NCBI GenBank assembly: GCA_029215795.1
Contig: JARDYH010000003.1
Span: forward strand, 89,436,609-89,500,608
Source of the DNA: Anniella stebbinsi
Lineage: Eukaryota; Chordata; Lepidosauria; Squamata; Anniellidae
Direction of reading: 5' to 3'
Length of the DNA stretch: 64,000 nt
Shown here: positions 33,676 to 44,575 of the stretch, piece after piece
How positions within the stretch are numbered: the first letter of the stretch is position 1
Layout: every line of letters starts with the position of its first letter
Translations under genes and position numbers: made by a program
The notes under the pieces: model-generated
Database searches by the model: none
What the model was told of the DNA's origin: nothing
Seen by the model: only the letters and a program-made list of their open reading frames with translations

Positions 33676-34254
33676 TTTTTAAATCATATAGCCAAAATAA
33701 ACACAACACACAGTGACAGCCCTGCAAGGCTGCCACATAAGTCCAAAAGACACAGTCAGAAACAGTGTGGGATGCTGCTTGTCATCCACTCAATGTAGGA
33801 GCCTGGAAGAGGAATCCTATCGCGTCCTTCGTTCATAGTCAGAGAGGTGCATGCGTTCCTTGGCGATAAAATTAAGCCTTCTTCTTATCCAAAGTTCTCA
33901 TGAGCCTCTGACGTGGTCTTACAAGAAGAAACGCCCATGGAAGTGTGGGACCTTACAGAAGGCCTGGAGGGAGCCATCGGAGTCCAATTTCAGAGGCACA
34001 CGTGCAAGCACATTGGTTCAAGTCAAACAACATAGAATGTGTGAGATGCTTGTGCATCCCCTCAATGTAAGAGGCTAGGAGAAGAAACTAGATCCCTTCG
34101 GGATCCATCGTTCAGAGTTGAGTTACTGAGCTGTAAACAACACAGCCAGTAAATTAAAGTAAAGAAAATTAATTAACCGAAAATAAGAATTAAAAAATCA
34201 AGGGCCTGCCGGTGCCTGCCCAAAGGTGTGGGATGGATGGGGGGTGCCTGCCAA
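33676..34254 (-). other. Transposase downstream segment
   Basis: This lies between the minisatellite and the transposase stop. It contains an imperfect 80-bp direct duplication (about 33760-33845 and 34030-34120, sharing CATCC then CTCAATGTA and a CGTTCA-AGT block). I found no clear AATAAA signal on the minus strand, so the 3' end of the transcript is unknown. Confidence 0.4.
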
Positions 34255-36786
34255 TTACTCCCCCGCGGGCATGAGGGTGGGGTATCCCAGCAGGGGCAGA
34301 TTGACCTTGAGGAAGACCAGCTGCTCCACAATCTCAGCGTCCAAGCGAGAGCGGTGGGGTGTGACCACGTCGCCCGCCATGGAAAACACCCGCTCGCTTG
34401 GAACGCTGGACGGTGGGCAGCTGATTCTGTCCATGGCCACCCGCGCCAGATCAGGCCACATCTGGCGCCGAGATGACCAGTAGGCCAGGGGTTCGATGGA
34501 GCCGTCCTCCATCTGCTCCGCCAGGTAACGCTGCACTGCTGCTGCAGCGTCATCCTGGCGGCGGCTGGGTTGAGTGCCTCTATGCCCAACCGCAGCCTGC
34601 AAAGCCTTGTCCCAAAACCCCTGGCCTGTCCCCCTGCTGGGTGTGGTGGTGCTGGTGCCGCCGCTGCTGGTGGTGCTCAGCGGACTTAGCGCCTGGGCTT
34701 CGGTGGGCTCCTCCTCTGCCTGCCCAATCCTGGCATCCCGGGCCGCCCGAACGTCCGTCACCAGCATTTCCACCCAACCTGCCCGGGAAGTCTGCCCACA
34801 TAACCCATCCTTGATGCGCGGGTCGCACATGGTGGCCAACATGTACTGCCTCTCGTTGTAGAGAGGCTGGACCCGGCGGGATAAGCTTTCCCTCAGCCTC
34901 GTCACCACTTCCCGCACCTCTGGCAGGAAGCGCCTGCCGGTGACGGCATCCCCGGCCTCCAGAAACTCGCCCATCTGATTCTGGAGATGCCTGGCCACGG
35001 GGAGCACCTGGCTGAGAAGGGCAGTGCTGCTGCTCAGGGTCTCGGTGGCCTCAAGGAACGGCTTGAGGACCACCAGAAGCTGGGACATGGCCTCCCACTG
35101 CTGCCTGGACAGTGGGGCCTGGATGCCAATGTCCCCGACCCTGAACATCTCGTGGACAACACGCTGTTGCTCCACCATACGCTCGAGCATGTGGTAGGTG
35201 GAGTTCCAACGTGTTGCCACGTCCTGCACTAGCCGGTGCTGCGGAAGTCCCAGCTCCTGCTGCTTCTCCCGCAGCAACCGACTGCCCTTCACGCTGTGGT
35301 GGAAATGCCCAGCCACCTTCCTGCAGCTCTCTAGGAGATTACGGATTTGGGGAGGGAGAGGGGCCTTGCTGCCTCCAAGGCCATCCCTGACGACCAGGTT
35401 GAAGACGTGCGCGATGCAGCGGATGCCCTCAAATCCGCCATCGCGCACCGCCTTCAGCATATTGGCTCCCCCGTCCGTGACCATGTAACCGCGGGTGTGC
35501 TGGTGCCCGCCCAGCCACCCTGCCACCATGCGGTTCATGGCCTCCGTAATCTCCTCCGCCGTGTGGGACTGGTCCATGACTGCGGTATGAAGGAGGGCCC
35601 AGCGGCAGCCCTCCTTCCCAGTCCCAGAAGTCCTGGGTGCTTCCTGCCCTGAGGCTCCCCACCAGTGAGCCGTCAGGGACAGGTAAGCGTGCACTCCTCC
35701 TTCGCTGGACCAGATGTCCGAAGTGAAGTGCACCTTCTGTGCCTCTGCCTGGCACAGACGACCCAGAACTAACTCCCTGCATGCCTGGTACAGGGAGGGC
35801 ACCACACGCCTGCTCAGGGTGGTGCGACACGGCGGCTTGTAGTATGGAACCACAAGAGCCATCAGCCTCTTGAAGCCTGCGTTCTCGACGAGGCTGAATG
35901 GCTGGTCATCCAACGCCACCATCTCACCGATGCAATTGGTGATCTGGTTGGGCGCTGGAAAACGCCACCTTGTGGCTCCATACTTCCCCCACCCCATCTC
36001 TTCCATGGTGGCCTGGCGAAGCCTCTTGGGGATGGGAGGTCGAGAGCTGGCAGAAGTTGCAGGAGCCTTCTGCTTGCCCTTGCCGCTAGCACCAGTCTGC
36101 TGCGAGGTGCCCGCCTCGGTCCCAAGCAAAACAGACTGGTGGTGCCTCTGCATGTGGCGGGTGAGGTTCGTGGTGGTGAAGTGGCCTGGCATTTTTCCCC
36201 TGCTCACTGACATCTTGCAGTGGCGACAGACAGCAAAGCGGGAATCCACTGCCACCTCAAAGTGGTCCCACACCTTGCTTGCCTGTCGCTTCTGGGGTGA
36301 CACAGACGGCCTGCCGGCGCCTTCGCTCTGTGGTGTCACCTCAGGAGCAAGGGAATGAGTGGAAGAGAGGACGGATTGTGGAGAGTAAGTCTCTGGTGCT
36401 GCCTGCTCTTCCTCTTGCCCCACATCAGAGTCCTCCTTCTCACTCTGAACCTCGCTGACTTCCACAAGATCTGGGAAAAGATCAGTCAGCGGGTTCACAG
36501 GCTCACCCACCAAAGAAGGAGCTGGATAATATAGTGCTCCTTCTTCATGCCCACTGCTGCTCCCAGCACCTGCCTCATGTTGCTGAAAGAGTGCCCTGCA
36601 GGCACTACTTTGAGTTGCCTCTGCCTGCTTCTGCTGCCCCAGTGGAGAACGCCTCAGTTTAACTGGGGGTGTGGAAGTAGGCTGCCTGCTGCTGGTCCCA
36701 GCAGCAGCAGCAGCAGCGCCATGCCCAGAGCGGCCTCTCCCAAATGCTGCCTTGGGAGCACCCCCCCTTTGAGTGCCACGCTTCAT
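34255..36786 (-). CDS. hAT transposase with BED zinc finger, intact
   Basis: This is the cut-and-paste transposase of the surrounding element, acting in the nucleus on its TIRs. The 843-codon frame has no break. A low-complexity amino-terminal region (about 1-165, acidic near 105-130) precedes a BED finger at about 170-216 (KVWDHF, C187, C190, H211, H215/H216). The RNase H-like core follows: TSDIWS (D357, first catalytic aspartate), LTAHWW, VTDGGANMLKAV (D438, second), CIAHVFNLVV (about 457-466) and ATRWNSTYHMLERM (about 523-536). The hAT dimerisation end is at about 785-832, with SERVFSMAGDVV (third acid probably E798) and FLKVN. The ATG is the first in frame after an upstream A/T-rich stretch. 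Resemblance is to ZBED-type hAT proteins. Expression is not shown by sequence. Confidence 0.93.
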   Translation of the reverse strand: MKRGTQRGGAPKAAFGRGRSGHGAAAAAAGTSSRQPTSTPPVKLRRSPLGQQKQAEATQSSACRALFQQHEAGAGSSSGHEEGALYYPAPSLVGEPVNPLTDLFPDLVEVSEVQSEKEDSDVGQEEEQAAPETYSPQSVLSSTHSLAPEVTPQSEGAGRPSVSPQKRQASKVWDHFEVAVDSRFAVCRHCKMSVSRGKMPGHFTTTNLTRHMQRHHQSVLLGTEAGTSQQTGASGKGKQKAPATSASSRPPIPKRLRQATMEEMGWGKYGATRWRFPAPNQITNCIGEMVALDDQPFSLVENAGFKRLMALVVPYYKPPCRTTLSRRVVPSLYQACRELVLGRLCQAEAQKVHFTSDIWSSEGGVHAYLSLTAHWWGASGQEAPRTSGTGKEGCRWALLHTAVMDQSHTAEEITEAMNRMVAGWLGGHQHTRGYMVTDGGANMLKAVRDGGFEGIRCIAHVFNLVVRDGLGGSKAPLPPQIRNLLESCRKVAGHFHHSVKGSRLLREKQQELGLPQHRLVQDVATRWNSTYHMLERMVEQQRVVHEMFRVGDIGIQAPLSRQQWEAMSQLLVVLKPFLEATETLSSSTALLSQVLPVARHLQNQMGEFLEAGDAVTGRRFLPEVREVVTRLRESLSRRVQPLYNERQYMLATMCDPRIKDGLCGQTSRAGWVEMLVTDVRAARDARIGQAEEEPTEAQALSPLSTTSSGGTSTTTPSRGTGQGFWDKALQAAVGHRGTQPSRRQDDAAAAVQRYLAEQMEDGSIEPLAYWSSRRQMWPDLARVAMDRISCPPSSVPSERVFSMAGDVVTPHRSRLDAEIVEQLVFLKVNLPLLGYPTLMPAGE

Positions 36787-36895
36787 TTTATTTTTATTAT
36801 TATTTATTTTTGTGTAAGTGTGTGCTTTGCTGACTTTTTTTGTGTTTGTAGCAGCAGGCTACACAGCCCAGCAACACACACTCACTCACAAGCGC

Positions 36896-36942
36896 GCACA
36901 CACACACACACACACAGAGAAAGAGAGAGAGAGAGAGAGAGG
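36896..36942. repeat. (CA)n then (GA)n microsatellite
   Basis: A CA run followed directly by a GA run in the presumed 5' untranslated region of the transposase gene. Confidence 0.9.
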
Positions 36943-37250
36943 ATAGAAATATTTTTTTATTATTTTTTTGGGTTTTTTTCAGAAAGCGAAAGTAGAACAA
37001 ACAAACACACTCACTGCAAAGACAAACTGAACTCACAGACAAACAAACGTGCTATCTAAGAAAGGAAAGGCAAGAGAGAAAGGAAAGCCAAGAGAGAGAA
37101 CAAGAAAAGCTGAAGTAAAAGATCAGAAACTCCTCAAAACCACCTCCAAATACAATCAAATCAATACAGTCTCTCCAACACAGCTCCAAAACACTCCCTA
37201 ATCTCCTCCACGTTCAACCCACAAAGAGCCAGAAGGGCAGGGCTGAGAGA

Positions 37251-37314
37251 ATATATACTGGTGCCCTCCTCCAGCATTGCGATTGGAGGCTGAAGAAAGT
37301 CTTCACAGGATTGG
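37251..37314 (-). promoter_or_regulatory. Candidate transposase promoter
   Basis: On the minus strand, CCAAT boxes at 37310-37314 and 37282-37286 precede a TATATAT box at about 37251-37257 with ordinary RNA polymerase II spacing. The transposase ATG is about 460 bp downstream. The segment lies just inside the right inverted arm. No direct evidence of initiation exists. Confidence 0.5.
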
Positions 37315-37396
37315 GTGATTCAGTCATGTATTCTAAAGCACAATTGGTGGATCAAGCTGTCAAACACACACACACAAACACAGCCTCCCCCTCCCT

Positions 37397-38670
37397 TTCC
37401 TGAAGGTTTAAAATAATAAAGTTTAACCTTTGTTTTCCCACTAAAGCATTGCACCAAAGTTTGTTAAATTTCCAGCGTTTGAGCGGGCATAGGTCCTGTG
37501 CCATGTGAGCGAGTTAGAGGTTTGTAGCTCTTAAAACCAACCCATAAATCCCATGTGAAATGCCATGCATAAACCTTTGTTTTCCCACTAAAGCATTGCA
37601 CCAAAGTTTGTTAAATTTCCAGCGTTTGAGCGGGCATAGGTCCTGTGCCATGTGAGCGAGTTAGAGGTTTGTAGCTCTTAAAACCAACCCATAAATCCCA
37701 TGTGAAATGCCATGCATAAACCTTTGTTTTCCCACTAAAGCATTGCACCAAAGTTTGTTAAATTTCCAGCGTTTGAGCGGGCATAGGTCCTGTGCCATGT
37801 GAGCGAGTTAGAGGTTTGTAGCTCTTAAAACCAACCCATAAATCCCATGTGAAATGCCACGAATAAACGTTCGTTTCCCACTAAAATGTTGCACCTAGCT
37901 TCCGGAAATTTCACACACATTTGAAGTGAAGTGTTCCCTGCAATGTGCCAAAGTTTCCCGTTTGTATCTTTGAAAATAAAAAAATGGGAGGCAAAACTGT
38001 ATTTTACCCCACTGCTACCCAATTTTCAACAATTCATTGCCAACACATGCCTGGAGCTAGCTGTCTGAAATTTTACACACATATCAAGGGAAGTGTTCCC
38101 TGTAATGTGCCGAAGTGTCCTGTTTGTATCTTTAAAAATAAAAACATGGGAGGCATAACTGCATTTACCCCACTACTACCCATTTTTCAAAAATTCATTG
38201 CCACACCAGGCAAGCACCCACGGTTCTGGGATTTCACACACGTGGGTCCCAAGGTTCCACCTACAATGTGGCAAAGTTTCATGTGTGTAACTTTAAAAAT
38301 GACCGAGTTATAGGCATTCCATGTTATTTATTAAAAAATTAATTGCCACAAACTGCATGCACCAATCTTTCTGAAATTTCTCACAGATACCTATCCCTAA
38401 CCAGTGTACAATGTGCCCAAGTTTCATCCTTCTGTCGTTAAAAATGAAAAAGTTATAGGCGTTTTTGTAAAACAACAATACTTTGCTATGGGAAAAACGC
38501 ATTTAAAATGGCGTCCGATCCGCCGATCCGATCCGATCCGGATCGGACCTCGCCGGATCGGATCGGATCGGATGGTGTATCGGATCGGATCGGATCGGAT
38601 CGGATTTTCCGATTTTTGGGGCGGATCGGATTCGGATCGTGGATCGGATCCGATCCGATGCACACCCCTA
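37397..38670 (-). repeat. Right long terminal inverted repeat
   Basis: This is the inverse of 26470-27731 with the same seven-unit structure. Its outermost part carries runs of GGATC/GATCC and the block ACGATCCGAATCCGATCC (minus strand), the second end type also found at 53698 and, inverted, at 10070. Small differences from the left arm include AATAAACG for ATTCATGG-type changes near 37860 and an extra TTG near 38470. Confidence 0.93.
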
Positions 38671-38678
38671 CTGAAAAT

Positions 38679-39025
38679 AATAATCAAGGAATACAAGACC
38701 TACAATTAAAAATCGTTCTAATTTCATGGGGGGAAAGGTAACATATATATTTTGCCATGGTCCTCTAATTCTTTAAGGGCACAATACTATGGCTGGCTGG
38801 CTGGGCCATGCTGGAAATTGTAGGACTTCTTTTCTGTCTAAAAATGTATGCGATTGCAACCTAAACCTCTTAAATATTCCGATTTGGTGCTCCATGATGC
38901 CCGAAGGGCCACAAATGTGAAGGACTTTAATAAACTTGGGTGTGCTTTTTTAAATGGGATGGCACAATGTTGACAAAATCAAGGTCATTTACATCAAACT
39001 GAAGAATAATATACTGAGGTACCTG
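38679..39025. other. No feature recognised
   Basis: Flank of the giant element; unassigned. Confidence 0.35.
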
Positions 39026-39569
39026 TGACGTTATCTTCGACTATTTGCTGCTGCTGCCCCTGTCTCGCCTTTACTATTTAGGCCCCACAGCATTACAGCC
39101 CAGCAGCCTGGCTTCCAGATAACTTCTTTGTTCTGCTGCCACTAGTACCTTCTTAGGTGCACTCACAGACCACACTGGTAGATAGAATTAACAGGAATTT
39201 ATTAATAAGAAATTGCATGTCAACAAGCTTAATGGTTACTTCAGTTCAATTGTGTATCGGTTACAAGGTTTCAATGCTTATTGGTTTTAGTCAGAATTCT
39301 TACACATTTATAAACTGTTCCTTATTTAATCTATGCTCTAAATCTTATCTCAATCTCTCAATCAAACACTCTTCTCATCTCATAATCTTACTTCAGATTA
39401 TCTCTCAATTCTCTCTAATCACCCCCCAATCAACCCTGTCAGATCTCTCTGTCATATATATACACTCCACTTGCTCTCTAGCTCCTCCCACTCTCACATA
39501 GCCAGCTAATCCAGGCACTCCAATCAACCAGCCAATCACTCTATACTGACCAAGACCTATAACCACAAA
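39026..39569 (-). mobile_element. Possible solo LTR
   Basis: Read on the minus strand, the segment begins TGTTTGTGGTTATAGG and ends CGTCACA, fitting TG...CA ends. It has a TATATATA box near 39452-39462 and an AATAAA near 39198-39203, followed by a GTGTGGTCTGTGAGTGC stretch. This order of promoter, polyadenylation signal and downstream segment is that of an LTR. Flanking duplications are not clear (GTACC against GTAAG). No internal coding region is beside it. Confidence 0.35.
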
Positions 39570-40494
39570 CAGTAAGTACATTTCAGCCTAGTTATCTACT
39601 TTACCTGTTGCTGTTCTTAACCCTTTTTAAAGATATAAACAAATGCATATCACAAATAATAAACTTTGCAATATATTTACAACCACAAACAGTAGAACAT
39701 CACAGTACCAAACAAATTGAGCCACAAACGAGCACTTTGAAAGGGATCCTTGTAAAGTACATGTATTTTTACTGGCCTGTTAAAAAACAAGTTCTCCCCT
39801 CAGTTGGAAAAGCAATTAAAAGAGTAACTTGCCATATATCATATTCCTTTGTTGTGAGCTGTGATTTTCAATTCACTGCTCAAAATTGTTTGAATTTCTG
39901 GCATATTATTAGTTCTGCCGTGGCATCTGTTTGAACAAGCAATTTTATCCCTTTAAAATATAGTTTAACAATGATTTATTGTTGTCATAAAGATGACAGG
40001 AAAAACAGACCAATCCAGGATGGGTAAGAAAAAATCTGGTACATCATTCGAAGTTACGTGTCTATCGCAAGCCAAGATAAACATTCATGGAAGCATTGCT
40101 AGACATGTTGAATTAAAACTCCCATACAATAGAGTTCTGGAGAAGCAAAAAGCACTCCTGTACATATCCTAAGCACATTTTAATATACTATTATTATTTT
40201 TATTTCCTTTCATTATCATATGGTAACACTTCACACATGTGCTACCTTGGCGCTCTCCTTATAAATCAACCAGGCTGTCAGCTCATAGGAGTGTGCTTTG
40301 CTCTCTGGGGCATGCTTCATTTCAATTTGTGAATCATTTCTGGTAGAAAAATAGTTGCACCATTCAACATATGGTATCATGGCTGTCACACAGAGGAACC
40401 TGCATTTGGTCAAAATCTTCTCCTACGACTTGGAGATTGTGTGACAAAAATTGTCCACTGATGGTCTGTCCAAAATGTTATAATATTCCTTTTG
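39570..40494. other. No gene recognised
   Basis: AT-rich unassigned sequence. The phrase AACCACAAACAGTA recurs at 39558 and 39678. Confidence 0.35.
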
Positions 40495-40849
40495 TAGGGT
40501 GGCCAATTTTGAATCACCAAAAAAGAGGACAAAAGAGGATACTTATTTGCATAAAATGTGCATATATGAGATAGATGGATAGATAGATAAATTTAATAAT
40601 TATTATTGCAATTTCAATAGGAATACAGTAGACCGGATGACTTGTGTGCCTTGCTCAGTCTGCTATCCAGGTGACCACTGTGGATGGGCAGCTTCAAGGC
40701 CCCTGCTCTCCTTCTTACATTTCCTTAGCTTCAGATTGGACTTGTGCTGGACTGCCCTTCAAATAGAGGATGACTTTTAATAGACCGCCATCTGACAGCT
40801 CTTCAAACAGAGTCCTGTCCTCTGTAAAAGAGGACACCTAGCCACCTTA
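40495..40849. mobile_element. Possible hAT-type MITE
   Basis: It starts TAGGGTGGCCAATTTTGA and ends AGGACACCTAGCCACCTTA, imperfectly inverted. Both ends carry an AGAGGACA-type block just inside (AAAAGAGGACAAAAG and CCTCTGTAAAAGAGGACACC). No matching 8-bp flanks were found. Confidence 0.45.
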
Positions 40850-41408
40850 GCTCATAACACTTTGCACTGTAGTCAGGACCAGCTGCTGTTTTGATAGGGC
40901 TTTCAGCAAAATGCCCTTCTCCTCCTACGTTGGTCGGTCCTAGCCATGGTCTTATGTTGCAACAGTGGTGGGTACTGAGTAGGTACTGTTGGGAATATTG
41001 TAACTTCATTTGCAAGTTACACAAAAGGGGTTGCTTTGCAGTTAGCTAGTTAATGCTTGGAAATCATGGGCATAGCTAGCTTTAGGGCCTCTATAGCCTA
41101 CAGTGTGGTTTTCTGCTCCTCCCCCTTCCTTCCCCCTTCCCCCCCCCCTCTGGCTTCCTCTATTGCTGGGAGCACCTGTGCTTACTTTCCTGCCAGGGTT
41201 ATAGAACACAAAAAAATGAAGTGAACAAACTTTGTCTGAAACTCTACTAGGGACGGACAGAATCAACTCCATCTGCAACCCTCACTGCTTGCCAAACGCC
41301 CACTGACCACCTGCCCCTGCTCGGCTCTTTGGAGCCACTGTGTGGTCTGCAGGTGCCCAGCAAGAGGTGCCTGGCCATCCGATACCTTGCCAAGACATCA
41401 TTTTGCAA

Positions 41409-41451
<43 letters not shown>

Positions 41452-41924
41452 GCAGCTCGTTGTTTTTTGTAAATGCCCATTTATGCAACTGGTGTCCATA
41501 AAGTGGCTTGGAGTGACGCTATTTTGGGGGCTTTGAGGAAAACATCCAATGGCAGTTTGTAGAGCCAACTGAAAGCAGGGCCAGTGGGGTCTGCTGCCCT
41601 ACTTTGACCTCAGCACCTGCCCGAGGGTGCTGGCGTTGGGCCTGACTTGAAAGTGACTCACACAATTTGTTATTTGGAACTCACTCTACAGCTCGGCTTG
41701 AAAGGCTGAATTTAGAAATAGACAACAGCTTTTTCAGCTATGAATAACAGACACTCCTCCCTCATACCGTATCACAAGCTGCTTTTAAAGCTGCCCTTAG
41801 CTTTAAAAGAAATTGATTTTGCAACATGGGAGGATGCAGATAGAAGAGTTCATGTCCAAATTAAGGTTGGGGCAAATATTTGATGAATCATTAATTGGCC
41901 CCTTTTTGGGGGTGGGAGTCCTTG
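40850..41924. other. No gene; (AAT)n microsatellite
   Basis: An AAT run occupies about 41410-41450. A C-rich run lies near 41139-41149. No family was recognised. Confidence 0.4.
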
Positions 41925-42475
41925 GGCATGTCTACACCAGCCATTTATCCCGGGGTCAGCTCAAGGTCATCCCTGTGTGTCCAAATGATGCACAGCTGAT
42001 CCCAGGGTCAACCAGGGATGACGTCTCAGTTGTCCCGGGATACCTGGGACTCCACTTCTCCTGATTTTCCCTCAGTCCCAGGACAACCCCAGGGACCGCA
42101 GGTGGTGTGGCATGGGTTCCCGGGTCTTCTCTCCTCCCTATGAGTAGTGGGGCTCTTCAAACAGGCACGGAGCTGTGCGGGGGGCTCTGTGCTCATCGTA
42201 GGTGGGGGGCAGCACTTTCCCCATCCATGGGATGGCTCTTGGTGTGTTGAGGTTCCCTCCCCCCCCCCAAAAAAACTTACCTTTGGCACCTGACCACAGG
42301 CACACAATTGCACAAACCTCTCCCTTCTTAGAAGAAGAAAAAATGCCACACCAGGAACATTCCTCTTGACTTCCGGGATGTCGTGCTGGTGTGTGCACCC
42401 TGGGAGACAATCCCGGAAGCTGTAAAGCCCGAGATCCTCCCCCCAACTCGGAAGGCCTGCAGGTATAAATGAGCC
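41925..42475. mobile_element. MITE related to the GGCCCTTTCCACACC group
   Basis: The left end is GGCATGTCTACACCAGCC and the right end, on the minus strand, GGCTCATTTATACCTGCAGG. Flanks CCTTG (41920-41924) and CCTTC (42476-42480) form a near 5-bp duplication. Inside are TCCAAATGATGCACAG and an AAAAACTTACCTTTGG block placed as in the 4531 and 58052 elements. Open frames in it are fortuitous. Confidence 0.6.
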
Positions 42476-42599
42476 CCTTCTTCCCACCCAAAGCAGTGGT
42501 CTGAATTGTGAGCATATTGACAAAGCAGTTCACCTCATACTGGAAGTGGAAGGGGTGTATAAGGGTGCAGTGGCAGGACCTTTTTTGATTTTGTACTGA

Positions 42600-42727
42600 T
42601 TGCTTACTCTGGTGTTGATTTTAGGGTTTATTTTGTATTTCTATTGCTTGTATACTTATTTATTGTAAGCCACCCAGAGAGGTTTGTGTTATAGGATAGC
42701 ATACAAATGGTGTGAATAAAAAATAAA
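42600..42727 (+). repeat. L2-type LINE 3' tail
   Basis: TATTGTAAGCCACCCAGAGAG, then a degraded ATAGGATAGCATACAAATGG, then an AATAAAAAATAAA end. Confidence 0.55.
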
Positions 42728-43109
42728 GGCAAGAGGACATTTTACAGTGTTTTGTTTTTAATCTCTTAGATCATACCTTGGTCAAATTATGGTCTCTTTT
42801 TAATATAATAAAATCAGACTTAACATAATATACCTAGCTGCTTAAGTTCAATACATAAATGAATAAATGAGTCGTTGATTAAATACAGCCAGCTCCAATC
42901 ATTACATACATGAAACCTTCAGAATATCATTAGTGCTAAGTCATTTGGCCTGTATTGTTTCCAAAACTATATAAAGTCCTGTTTCTCTGTTGAAGGTATC
43001 TGTGGATTTATTTTCCTTCCCAGAGTTGTTTCTAAGCTCTGCCCTTATTCATCAACAACATATTCCAATTTTTCAAAATTATGCATGGTGCGGAGAATGT
43101 GGAAAATAA
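42728..43109. other. No feature recognised
   Basis: AT-rich unassigned sequence. Confidence 0.35.
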
Positions 43110-43515
43110 GTCATTTTTCTCCCTCTCCCATAATACTAGAACCTGGGGTCATCCCATAAAGCAGATTGGATAAACGGAAGTACTGCTTCACACAGTGCAT
43201 AGTTAAACTTGGGAATTCACTACCACAAGATGTGGTGACGGCCACCAATCTGGATGGCTTTAATAGAGGGTTGGGTAAATTCCTGAAGAGAAGGCTATCA
43301 ATGGCTACTTGTCCTGATGGCTAAGTGCAACCTCCAGTATCAGAGGCAGTAAGCCTGTATACACTAGTTGTTGGGGAACATGGGTGGGAAGGTGTTGTTT
43401 TACCATGTCCTGCTTGTGGTTTCCTGGTTGACAGCTGGTTGGCCAATGTATGAACAGAGTGCTGGACTAGATGAACCCTTTGTCTGATCCAGTATGTCTC
43501 TTCTTATAACGCTCC
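43110..43515 (+). repeat. CR1-clade LINE ORF2 end and 3' UTR
   Basis: The same unit as 20525-20945: CTCCCATAATACTAGAACC, GGGAATTCACTACCACAAGA, GGATGGCTTTAATAGAGGG, ending GTCTGATCCAGTATGTCTC. The coding part is interrupted and no frame survives. Confidence 0.7.
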
Positions 43516-43720
43516 ATGTTCCTTTCTAACCTGCCCAATTATTGCTCCTAATCCTAGCAGCGCTGTTTAGGAATTAAATGTATCTCATAACCATTAGTAT
43601 CTTTAATACATTGAACAACCTCCAAGCAGCATTTTCTCACCTCAGTACATTTATACCAAATATGTGCAAGTATACCAATGGCTCTTCTGCATCTCCAGCA
43701 TAAATCAGACTCATCTGAAT

Positions 43721-44567
43721 TAGTGCTGTGCCAAAAATTTCTCCCACAATTTTTTTGACCATTCTCATCCAATTTGATAAAAAAAAAAAAAAAAGAAGTT
43801 GCTTTTGAAAAGAAATTCAAAGGAGAATAAATTTTGGAGAAATTCTCATGGGCTTGGTTCAGGGTTCTTGTGCTTACTTATGAAATGGCTGAGGAGTGTG
43901 CATGGTTGTCCTGACTTTCATTGTACAGTAATTTCTCTGACAGCCTGTAGCCTCCTTGGCTTCCCGGACTTCTCGCTTAGGGGACAACATCATGAATTTT
44001 CAGATCAAGCAATGCAGGCAGCCTAGGAGACTGCAGAGTGAGGTATGTAATACAAAGAAAAATATAGACAGTGCTCTCAACCACCTCACAGTGATTAGGT
44101 AAGGTCAAAAACACCACCAACTCATATTCAAAATAAACTAGAAATGAGAATAAGAAAGAAACATGGAAGCCCCTTTCATGGGGAAAGAAAACTTTCAGGA
44201 AATTCCTGAGATTTTTCTTTTCTAACCCCTTAGTAATAAAAGGACACTTTTCAGAATTTTCTCCATAATTTCTTCACCATTTTTTTTTTGTGCATTCCCC
44301 CAGCTCAATGCCCTGGAGTGATGTTAGGTATATGGGGCATTGTGGAGGATGCAAAATGGGGATCCAGGCTGCCAACACAAAAACCCTTCAGAAAAAAACA
44401 CACAGAAAGAAACTGTTCTACAACCCTTGCGAATGGTGATGCCTGCCTGTGAGAAATTGTTGGAGAATTTCTCCTCCCCCTGGAGAAATTTGGTGAAATT
44501 GTCCACCCAATTTATCAACCCGCAAATAGGGTGGAGAGTTTTGAGAGGCCACTTGCGCACAGCTCTA
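43721..44567. mobile_element. Non-autonomous hAT-like element
   Basis: Ends are TAGTGCTGTGCC and GCGCACAGCTCTA, inverted repeats of the T-A-G...C-T-A type. Flanks ATCTGAAT (43713-43720) and AATTGAAT (44568-44575) match at 6 of 8 bases. Recurrent GAGAAATT/AATTTCTCC blocks in both orientations occupy the subterminal parts. It is non-coding and older than the elements with perfect duplications. Confidence 0.55.
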
Positions 44568-44575
44568 AATTGAAT

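Larger units (their letters stand above)
26470..38670 (-). mobile_element. 12.2-kb autonomous hAT transposon
   Basis: The element begins TAGGGATGTGCAC and ends GATGCACACCCCTA. It is bounded by a perfect 8-bp target duplication, CTGAAAAT, at 26462-26469 and 38671-38678. Inside the duplication lie inverted arms of about 1.26 kb, about 5.5 kb of several tandem-repeat systems, and an intact BED/hAT transposase gene on the minus strand. Duplication, terminal sequence and transposase type agree on the hAT superfamily. Typical hAT elements are 2.5-5 kb with TIRs of 10-30 bp, so both length and arm size are unusual. Near-identical inner arms and the perfect duplication suggest a recent insertion. Strand is given for the transposase. 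Confidence 0.95.

Noticed and set aside
42026..42523. 165-codon minus-strand frame
   Set aside because: It lies inside the MITE 41925-42475, crosses C/G homopolymers and has no family resemblance.
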